Source: Asterias rubens (Eukaryota; Echinodermata; Asteroidea; Forcipulatida; Asteriidae). From it: a stretch of 64,000 nt of DNA. The notes beneath the pieces were generated by a model. That model saw only the letters and a list, made by a program, of their open reading frames with translations, made no database searches and was not told where the DNA came from. Shown here piece after piece: positions 55,529 to 64,000 of the stretch. The DNA is taken from positions 8,981,526 through 9,045,525 of the forward strand of contig NC_047083.1 of assembly GCF_902459465.1 (NCBI RefSeq), given 5' to 3'. Positions within the stretch are counted from its first letter, which is position 1. The number at the start of each line of letters is the position of its first letter. The translations under genes were made by a program, and so were the position numbers.

Positions 55529-55983
55529 TTTGATGAAGATCCTCCGTCGCGATGACAATGAAAAGGGAGAAAAACCAGCGAGTTTCTATTACACGATGAA
55601 GGAATAGGAAGGTTGACCTTTCAAAGTGAGGTCAAATTTAGAGGCACAGTCACTATTTCTAAAAAAAACACTGTTTTTTAATTTATTAAAATAAAAGTTA
55701 AAACGTGCTTTTGAAATAATAAATAATAATTTAATATCAAATTAATTTTTTAAATTGAAATAATGTGAGTTATTTGTCAATAATTACGTTAAAATTAAGT
55801 TTAAAAAGAATTATTTATTACTGACCTCTGACCTAAATTATATTTCAGTCCGAGTCGCGCGAACTTACAAATTCTCAGCACAAAATGTGAAGTTTGTTTA
55901 CTATATTTTTCATACATCAAGCAGGCTTAATACATTGATAGAATTGTTTCGAGTTTAATAGAAGGGTCAGGAAATTAAGGAAT
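55529..55983. promoter_or_regulatory. bidirectional C12orf4/RAD51AP1 promoter
   Basis: 455 bp separate the two divergent start codons, so the transcription starts must be closer still. GC-rich islands sit near each gene (CGTCGCGATG next to C12orf4, GTCGCGCGAAC at about 55855 next to RAD51AP1). No TATA box or clear E2F site seen. Confidence 0.6.
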
Positions 55984-58900
55984 ATGTCAGACAGTCGCAA
56001 ATCATCCAGGTAATCTTTTTATTCTAAAGTTAAAGTATAATTTGGTAAACTGTTCGTTGGCCTGAAGTTGAATGAACTGTGATATGAAGAAGCTCACCGA
56101 CTTTGGTTGGTAAAAATTTCAATATTGTGATATTTAAAAAATTAATTTTCAGATCAAGGAAGACGGTGTGCTATTCAAAATTTGGTGAAGACGATAGTGA
56201 TGGTAAGGTTACTTTTATTTCTCAGAGTTTTTAGACCCCCTTTTTGGACCAAAAATGTGAACATTTTGTGATGATTGTTATTGTTTTGTAAAATGTTTTG
56301 TAACTTTCCTCTCTGCAATTTTTATCTCTGTTGATTGACCCCACCCCAAAATGTGTCAGAGTATTGAAAAGAACAGTTTTATTTTGTCAATACTAACTGA
56401 GCAGTGTCTTGAAACAATTGGTGGCCGGATTGACCATCTTCTCCCAGTTCTGATAATTCCTTGCAAAGTGAATATATGAATGTTGTAATATTTATTTGCT
56501 GTTGTGATATGTTTCTGTGTTTGTTTATTTATGAATATTTCTTCCATTTTAGGTTTTCGCGTGCAGCATTCTGTAAAAATGTTCAGTAATTGGTCAACTA
56601 TAAATTGTTATCAATTTGATTTTGCTTGCATTGTTTTGCTTTAATTGATACACTCCCAGTCCCAACCCAACCCACTCTTTCCTCCTGAGTTTTTTTTAAA
56701 GGAATTTTGTTAATTGATTTTTAGTTTAGGGTAGGCTTACGTTGTAGTGTGCATTTTTGTACTAATTTTCACGAAATGTATTAAACGTCTTTAAATTCAC
56801 AGCAATTCTTTTTTGTTTCATATTTTGCTCATAACAAGTGTATTATAAAATCTCTTTGTCTTTTCTTCTGAAATTTGATAGAAATTTGGTAAATTATTTT
56901 GGAAGTAATGTGCAATTTTGTATCTTTTGGGGGGCGATATTTAAGCCTAACTGTAATCTGTAACATCTCTTAATAACAGTTACTAGAGGCCTACCCCTAA
57001 GTAGATACTTTAATTTTATGCTCCATATTGTTTCTTAAATCAATTTGAATCAACTGCAGTAGTTCAACTGTACTACATCCAGACAGGAACAAGTTAAAAC
57101 TATGATATTTTGTTTCCCTTCAAGATGACTTTGCTCGAGCAACACCCCCTCCGCCGAAAAAATCTAAGGTGGAGAAGAAAGACAAATTATCCAAGACCAA
57201 CAGGAGCAAAGAATCAAAAGAGAAGAACTCGGCAGTTACAAATGACGACAACAACAGGGCTGACAGATGTAACAAAAGGACAGAGAGGTATGTGTGTCCC
57301 ACCCCCCCCCCCCCACAAAGACATTTTCAGGCATGCAAACTTTTACTCCTAGAACTATGAGGTTAGTTCCACGATCCTTCGTGGAGACGATAGAGGAATA
57401 AAACTCATAGCTCTAGGGGTAGCAACTTTTCAGCTCTACAGCTGAGTTTCTCTTAGTTTCATCAAAAAAGTTTGGTGAATTATACTATCTGTTGTTTTCT
57501 GCCATTTTGTTTTCTTAAAATATAAACAAATTGTGTTCCAGGCAAGGAGGAGCAGATGATTGGTCCCAGTTTCAAAAAGCTGCTTATAAAGCACAAAATA
57601 GCTAAGCAGTATAAAATTTGGCTACCACAATAGGGTTACCAGCCAAACTACCATGTCACATTTACAATTTGTGACTGGTATCTTGCTAATACTTGCTTAG
57701 CAGAAAATTGATGAACACTATTTGCTGTTTAAGCAGCTCTATGAAATTGAGCCCTTCTTTTCTACCAGGTTGTCCTCGTACACAATTTGTCAACTAATAC
57801 TCCCCTTGCATCTATTTTTCCTTCCGTGTTCTGGTCTAAGAATCTCCCCTGATGATAAAGCCTTTGATCGTGAAATGCAACTTGCTCTGGAGCTATCAAT
57901 GCACGACTCTGAAGAATCGCAGCCGACTGAGGCACCCTCAAACCATCCTCCATGCGGCAAGACGAAGGCAATTGAAGCGCAAATACACTTAACAGGTAAA
58001 CTAAGTCAGGGCATTAAGCGTTAATATGGTATATAAATTGTTTACTTCTAATAGTTCTAATAATAATAATAAGACATTTGTAAAGCGCCTTGCAAAAGTC
58101 AATAGGGTTTTAGGAAAAGAAAGAACAATAATTTCAAGAAAAAAATTGAAATCTCGCCGATTACAATAGCTGTTCTTCTCGGAACATCTAATAATTGAAT
58201 CACAAAGGATATAAAGAGCAAGTTGACACAAAAAAAGCTTCAAAAGACCAAATCTTCTTTAAATTTTTGTTTCTAATAGCACCCAAAACAGAAAACTCAT
58301 CCACCAGTGATTCAACCAGTGACGTCACAGACAACAAGGAAAACATGGTTGTCATGACGACCAAGCCGCCACCCTCCTTCCAAGAACCTGATGATGAGAT
58401 CGTCTTTGTAGAATCTCTGGATGAGGATGAGGTTGTTGGAGGAAGGCGGAAGAGGAAAGCGGCCAAGGAGGCGGTTGCCAAGCAACGGAAGATGGCCGGT
58501 GAAGAGTGCGAGGAGAAAGAGGACACAGAGTTTACAGTTGGTACGAGAAATAGTTTAATAAGTGTTGTTTAATAAATCTATTTACTGTTGTTATTATGAA
58601 CCGAAAGAAGTCGTGATGGCCATTTAAATTAAACTATTTCAATTTGTTTTTGCATATTAGACTGCAACGCAGCAATCAGTTCTGATGAATTCGATAGTGG
58701 CGACGCCGACAGCGATTATGAAGAATTCACTGCATCAAAGAAAAAGACGAAGCGAGTAGGGAAGGGCAAAGGAAAGAGCCCCAAGTCTGCAGAGAGGAGT
58801 GCGAGGACTCCAGCAATCGGGAAGAAGGGTGCTGGGGACAGCAAACCAAAACCAACACCTAACAGAATGGCCATTACAAGTAAGTTGATGAGGTTGGAGG

Positions 58901-59999
58901 CGCTTAAGGGGCTCAATTTTTGAAGTTTTCCTTTTTTTAGCAGACCTGCTTCTTGTCATTCTTCCCAAGTCTTCACACAGAATTAAAGATCCAGCAGAAA
59001 ACTACTTCAAACTTACCCCTAAACTTCTGGACGTACATTCCCTCCACACGGCATATATTTAATGACAAGTGGTGAGAGTTATCGTTGAACAACAAGATTG
59101 CGCTGTGTTCAAAGTTTGCGCCCCAAGTGGTGAGAGTTATCGTTGAACAAGATTGCGCTGTGTTCAAAGTTTGCGCCCCAGCTATTCTGAGCGGATATTT
59201 AAATCAGTCAGATTTGAGAATTGGATGTACAGTGTACTTAAACTTACAAAGGACCCCCACTTGATGGCACTTTTTTATTTTTCCCACTGTTTTTCTTTAG
59301 GTAAGACAAATAAACCTTCCACCCCGGTAACCCCCCTAGCAAGACGCCCCCAGGCCGCTGGTCCAGTGAGCAACCCAGTCACCCCCCTAGCAAGACGCCC
59401 CCAGGCTACAGGTCCAGTCAGGGGCTTCACACCGCCAGGGAGCCTCGAAGGGAACAAGCGGGCGACCCTACCATCCCCGCTACCCGTCAAACGAACGACT
59501 TGGTCCTCACCATCAAGTGAGTATTATTAAAAAAAAATAATTATTCAGTATTAAAAATTAAGTTGAGGTAATAAATGTGAATTTGTTGCTCAAGAAGTTA
59601 TCCAAACAAAACATAAAGCTCAGTTTTATAACACTAATTTTGTTTTTTTAACCTTACACCGATATGTGTTAGCACTGTGTACTCCGTACTTTCTTGAGTT
59701 CTGTGGGGAAAAAATCACGGGCATATTACTCAGGATTCAAACCCAAAAGGGATATTAAAAGTTTATTTATCTATCTATCTATCTGTCAAAACATTTCTGT
59801 ATCTCCTTAACCTTTGAAAAAAACAAAAACGTTTTGAACAAAAATCTCATTTTCTCAATTTTGTTTGTGTTTTACAGGTTCAAATGAGGCCAACCCACTG
59901 GGAGGAGTCAAACTAGTCTCCCCCAACCAGCACATGAGACTCGGTCTGTCCAGAAATATAAGGATAAAACCACTGCATCCGAATGCTAAGGCGATTTGA
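55984..59999 (+). CDS. rad51ap1: RAD51AP1, RAD51 recombinase cofactor
   Basis: Binds DNA and RAD51 to stimulate joint-molecule formation in homologous recombination. Exons: 55984-56009, 56153-56202, 57125-57287, 57841-57995, 58280-58540, 58661-58879, 59301-59516, 59878-59999. Phases close to 403 residues (human 335-352). Conserved segments: N-terminal YSKFGEDDSDDDFARAT; DDKAFDREMQLALELSM; DNA-binding GGRRKRKAAKEAVAKQRKM; and the C-terminal RAD51-binding end SPNQHMRLGLSRNIRIKPLH PNA. The middle is acidic then lysine-rich and probably disordered. Exon 7 has an internal 51-bp tandem duplication. A 13-base C run follows the exon 3 donor. AATAAA is at 60272. Confidence 0.95.
57570..57757. mobile_element. 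foldback MITE (AAGCTGCTTA...AGCAGCTCTATGAAATTG family)
   Basis: RAD51AP1 intron 3. Inverted ends CAGTTTCAAAAAGCTGCTTA and TAAGCAGCTCTATGAAATTG. Confidence 0.65.
59063..59178 (+). repeat. tandem duplication in RAD51AP1 intron 6
   Basis: A unit of about 57-60 bp with AAGTGGTGAGAGTTATCGTT and GCGCTGTGTTCAAAGTTTGC occurs twice; the first copy has an extra ACA. Confidence 0.85.
59328..59429 (+). repeat. 51-bp coding tandem duplication in RAD51AP1 exon 7
   Basis: Two adjacent 17-residue units, both beginning PVTPLARRPQA and continuing (A/T)GPV. It keeps frame and lies just before the C-terminal RAD51-binding region. Confidence 0.85.
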
Positions 60000-60512
60000 T
60001 GCCTTGATTGAAGACTAGCTGCAACTTAGGGTTGAGGGCGCCCTTTAATCTCATGAAATTATGTTAGATGCATTTTTAGCTTATTTTTTTAGCCTGTTTT
60101 TTTTTTTTTTTTTATGCTTTTCATTTGATTCACTATGGGTATTTGATGATGATAAACATTAGAAATGTAAAGTGTACATTTTTTATGGTGACTGCTTTAT
60201 ATTCTTCCAATCTCGAACTGTATAGTCTTACTCAGTGCGCCCTATACTCATATTTTATCTAAATATTTGTAAATAAATTACTGTAAATTAACACACGGCA
60301 TACTAGCCGGACCAAATCAAACTATTGGAGTGACAAATAAAAAAAGGATGAAGTGTGGCGAAAACTTTTCTCTCAGACAGTACTATCATTGGTGTTGTGT
60401 TGCCTCATGTGTCAAATCAATTCGATTTAAATAAACTATTTGTGTTCTTTGATCAAAGTTTACAAATAAAAATCAAAACAAAATAAAGAAAATAACAAAT
60501 AATTCTCTTAAG

Positions 60513-61420
60513 AACTGGTACTGGTATGAACTTTTTCGGCCGGATACTTAGCTCTGGAGGATTGGTACTGGTATGAACTTTATGATCAGTGAGCTTTCAG
60601 ATGGAAACTTAGCTCTGGAGGATTGGTACTGGTATGAACTTTATAATCGGTGAGCTTTCAGATGGAAACTTGGCTCTGGAGGATTGGTACTGGTATGAAC
60701 TGTTCAATCAGTGAGCTTTCAGATGGAAACTTAGCTCTGGAGGATTGGTACTGGTATGAACTTTATAATCAATGAGCTTTCAGATGGAAACTTAGCTCTG
60801 GAGGATTGGTACTGGTATGAACTTTATAATCAGTGAGCTTTCAGATGGAAACTTAGCTCTGGAGGATTGGTACTGGTATGAACTTTATAATCAGTGAGCT
60901 TTCAGATGAAAACTTAGCTCTGGAGGATTGGTACTGGTATGAACTTTATAATCAGTGAGCTTTCAGATGAAAACTTAGCTCTGGAGGATTGGTACTGGTA
61001 TGAACTTTATAATCAGTGAGCTTTCAGATGGAAACTTCGCTCTGGAGAATTGGTACTGGTATGAACTTTAGAATCGGTGAGCTTTCAGATGGAAACTTAG
61101 CTCTGGAGAATTGGTACTGGTATGAACTTCAGTATCAGTGAGCTTTCAGATAGAAACTTAGCTCTGGAGAATTGGTACTGGTATGAACTTTATAATCGGT
61201 GAGCTTTCAGATGGAAACTTAGCTCTAGAGGATTGGTACTGGTATGAACTTTATAATCAGTGAGCTTTCAGATGGAAACTTAGCTCTGGAGGATTGGTAC
61301 TGGTATGAACTCTATAATCAGTGAGCTTTCAGATGGAAACTTCGCTCTGGAGAATTGGTACTGGTATGAACTTTAGAATCGGTGAGCTTTCAGATGGAAA
61401 CTTAGCTCTGGTGCTAGTAT
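60513..61420. repeat. 61-bp minisatellite, about 15 copies
   Basis: Unit: GAGGATTGGTACTGGTATGA then ACTTTATAATCAGTGAGCTT then TCAGATGGAAACTTAGCTCT. Copies are highly similar. Intergenic between RAD51AP1 and GCC1. Confidence 0.95.
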
Positions 61421-62557
61421 ATGAACTTAAGAATTAATAAAGCTTCAGTTCGAATCTAACAATATGATTGAAGAAAAAAATGAACAAGCCGATTCCTTGT
61501 TGTATAACCTTTACCTTTATTATGATCATCAACTTAAATATTTCATAATGCGGTTAAAATAATGTGCTTAATAAAAATAGGAAGACACCATTTAAAATCT
61601 TTCCCCCAAATTTAAAAATTAAAATTGTCAACTCCTAAAACATACACTATGTTTCTGTTCTGCAGGGAGTTCAGTTAGGGTACTCTAGAGCACGTTATAA
61701 TTCAAATACAAGGACTTAAAGAATGGTGTACTTTTTGTAGTAACTCTACAAGTTTGAGCATTAAAACATACTTGGGGTGCGTTTGTTTAGCTTCCCTGGG
61801 TCAGCCCCCAGTGCCCTGCTTGTGGAGTGGGTCACGTGGGGGCTGGCCCCGGGTACACGACGTCACTACGAGAGCGGTGAGTGGTCGTTCGTGTAGCTCT
61901 TGTCAGTGGCTCACCCGAGTTATTTTATAATAAAAAAAAACAAGTTATTTTGTAATTAAAAAACAGATGCCCGGTGCTTAAACAATGGCTCTTGGTGGTG
62001 CCATAAATAAAAACTTCCATTTTACTTTTTTCAACAAAGTGCCAGATTTCGAAATTATTATTTTGGCATGGGGGTCACATTTATGCTATTGAATGACAAA
62101 AGAAGAGGCTATTTCTTTAGCGATACAATGTGGTGTTTGCAGTTTTGCTTGGTGTGTGAAAAACAAGATATGAATTAACAATAATTAATAAGCTTGAAGG
62201 TACAAATCTCTTTTGGAGGCAAAGTTGTTGTGGTTTTGACATTTCGAACAGTTTCCTCTGCTCATCTTCAGGAGAAAGCCAGAATATTCTTTCTCCGGAA
62301 GTAAGCAGAGTATACTGTTTGAAATGTCAAAACCACATTTCAGAGCCAACACTCCTAAAAAAGGAGATTTTACACAAAATGGTTCCCGCAAGTTTTTTTT
62401 AATAACTCCTTCCTATCTCGATTTTGCACTTACAAAAGGCTTAGCAAAAGATCAACATAAATACGCCCCAAAGTTTAGCTTTTTGGTACCATTAACCATT
62501 ATTAATATGATAAAAAAAATATATTAATTTATTGAAGATGAATAATAATTTGGAGGG
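61421..62557. other. intergenic region with two repeat-like segments
   Basis: 61775-61925 is GC-rich (CCCCCAGTGCCC, GGGGGCTGGCCCCGGG) and begins GGGGTGCGTTTGTTTAGC, like a DNA-transposon end. 62235-62338 has inverted arms (TTGTGGTTTTGACATTTCGA against GAAATGTCAAAACCACA) around CTTCAGGAGAAAG. No gene seen. Confidence 0.5.
62528..62533 (-). terminator. GCC1 polyadenylation signal
   Basis: AATAAA on the minus strand 25-30 nt beyond the GCC1 stop codon, a plausible cleavage signal with a very short 3' UTR. Confidence 0.5.
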
Positions 62558-63954
62558 TTATGTGGTCCCATATCCCCACCAGGATGCGCCTTGTTTCTTC
62601 AGAACGCCTTCTTTCTGTAGAAAATAGAAATAAAACAGAAGACAAAATATTTGTCATTGATCTTTTATTACTCATTGTGTTACTGTTTGATCAATGACAA
62701 TGTTTTTGAATAAGATATATACTATGCCAGCCTGCAATATGATCGTGTCATAAATACCACAGTTCACAGTCAACCCTCCTACTGTCTGACCATTCAATAT
62801 AATCATCTGTGGTTTTAAAGGATATACCCTATGCCAGCCTACAATATAATCTTGTGCTATGATTACCACAGTACACATGTTTGTGTTTTGTTGTACAAAA
62901 AGTATCCAAACCCTTCAAAAAAGTAGAACAAACATACGTAATTTTCTGAAAAAATTGTGGTTTTAAAATGTAGAAAACCTTTACCTCTCTTCGTGTAAAC
63001 TGCAAGATGGTTGATATAGCACTGAACATCTGTTGTCTTTTCGAGTGGCTCTCTGTCTGTAGGTAACACAGTACCACGTTCTTCAAGTATTCCAAGTTTG
63101 TGCCTTCCCTAGACCTGCAGTAGATGCAATCAAAATATGCAAACAATAATGGTTATTCGAAGGAATACTTGTAAAGCATATGAAGTAAAAACTGAATGGG
63201 TAAACGGCTTACAGTGATTAAAAGTTCTGACTTGCATATCCAGCGCCCCCCCCCCCCCCCCCATTCCCGATGGAGTACTACGATTACATTTGGGCCAAGC
63301 TTCTTCATGTATATAAAGAAAACAAGTTCTCCCCCCCCGGGGAAAAAAAAATTAGGATAATAATACCTGTTCCTTTTCCATCTTTCTGCCTCGTCCCTCA
63401 ACTCGTCCAACTGCTCCTCGTGGAGCTGCACAGCCATTGCGTGTTTCTCCTGCAGCTGCCGTAGAGCGCCCTCTACCTGCTGTTTCTGTTTCTTTATTGT
63501 AGAGAGCTCAACCTCGCGTCGGGCGCGCTCCTCGGCAAAGTGGAGCAAGGATGGGTTATTACTCTGAACCTGTAGGCAATGACATATTTCAGATTAATTT
63601 CACATTTTTTTTACTCTACCCTGAAATAAGAACATCAAAGAAAAATTGCATTCAAAATTCTTTATAACAGGGATGTGATAGCGATTTGATAGAATAAACT
63701 TCAAGAAAAAATTGGCCTTAACACGTTGTCCATGAAAGAACCGATGGTGTAAGTTCTCAACATTTCGATTGTTATGCTCGAGTGTCTTCAGGAGAAAGAG
63801 TGCACTTTCAGTGATTGAAGTTGAATTTCTTTTAAAAAAATGTTTTACCATGGACACCTGGAGTTGTGAGACTGTTTCTGCTGCTTCGGACCTGGGCCTG
63901 TCTTCATCGTCTGTGAAGACGTCACTAGAAGTCTGTCGGGACAAACTGTAGTCA
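62558..63954 (-). CDS. gcc1: GCC1 (golgin GCC88), C-terminal exons, partial
   Basis: Golgin that tethers vesicles at the trans-Golgi; its GRIP domain binds ARL1. Four exons are present: 63954-63849, 63569-63367, 63114-62985, 62614-62558; the gene continues beyond 64000. Visible: an acidic SSDVFTDDEDRPRSE, coiled coil FAEERARREVELSTIKKQKQ onward (human has FLYAEQLARKEVEITSLRKQKH), then SREGTNLEYLKNVV opening the GRIP domain, QQMFSAISTILQF, and the end ASWWGYGTT (human ASWWPSGKR). The first exon enters in phase 2. A 17-base C run interrupts an intron. Confidence 0.9.
62765..62797. repeat. single copy of the dispersed minisatellite core
   Basis: TTCACAGTCAACCCTCCTAC followed by TGTCTGACCATTCA, in the last GCC1 intron. 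Same core as at 13630 and 47995. Confidence 0.8.
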
Positions 63955-64000
63955 CTAAAAATAATATATATATATATAAACGATATTAAAAATCTTCTTT

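Noticed and set aside
55529-55558. 10-residue N-terminal extension of C12orf4 (SSRRRIFIK)
   Set aside because: The apparent start codon is TTG; ATG 55528 matches the family N-terminus better.
58200-58526. serine/threonine-rich antisense ORF
   Set aside because: Shadow of RAD51AP1 exon 5 on the opposite strand.
60513-61420. CRISPR-like repeat-spacer array
   Set aside because: Units are contiguous 61-bp repeats with no unique spacers, in a eukaryotic genome; it is a minisatellite.

Overview
This is a stretch of animal nuclear DNA. All genes have short exons, GT-AG introns and AT-rich introns full of small transposon-derived repeats. The gene set and the repeat families (a GGCAGTGGACACTATTGG-ended MITE, tRNA-derived SINEs, a Penelope-like retroelement) suggest an echinoderm, probably a sea star. 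The species call rests on recognising repeat families and is an inference. I rebuilt six complete genes exon by exon with all splice phases closing (TYMS, AMBRA1, PRDM9, ATG13, C12orf4, RAD51AP1) and the 3' end of a seventh (GCC1).

Layout. 1-11.7 kb (+): thymidylate synthase, with a CCAAT/E2F promoter, a non-coding first exon and six coding exons. A 5.5 kb Penelope-like element lies antisense inside coding exon 2; its 53-bp target duplication has rebuilt the splice acceptor. 13.9-25.7 kb (-): AMBRA1, twelve exons, with a 2.5 kb exon for the disordered middle. 26.4-35.1 kb (+): PRDM9 with KRAB-like, SSXRD-like, PR/SET and an 84-bp-repeat zinc-finger array. 35.6-49.1 kb (+): ATG13, with a partial tandem copy of exon 4 and a second candidate terminal exon. 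49.5-55.5 kb (-): C12orf4 homologue, head-to-head with RAD51AP1 (+, 56.0-60.3 kb). 60.5-61.4 kb: a 61-bp minisatellite. 62.5-64 kb (-): the GRIP-domain 3' end of GCC1, running off the window.

Links between genes. AMBRA1 and ATG13 both act at autophagy initiation around the ULK1 complex. They are also divergent near-neighbours in human (11p11.2), so this looks like ancient microsynteny, here with PRDM9 between them. C12orf4/RAD51AP1 is likewise head-to-head in human (12p13.32). PRDM9 (meiotic hotspot choice) and RAD51AP1 (RAD51 cofactor) are both recombination genes, but their proximity may be chance.

The rest is introns, UTRs and intergenic DNA carrying foldback MITEs, SINEs, minisatellites and local duplications. 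I found no tRNA or rRNA genes and no CRISPR-like arrays.
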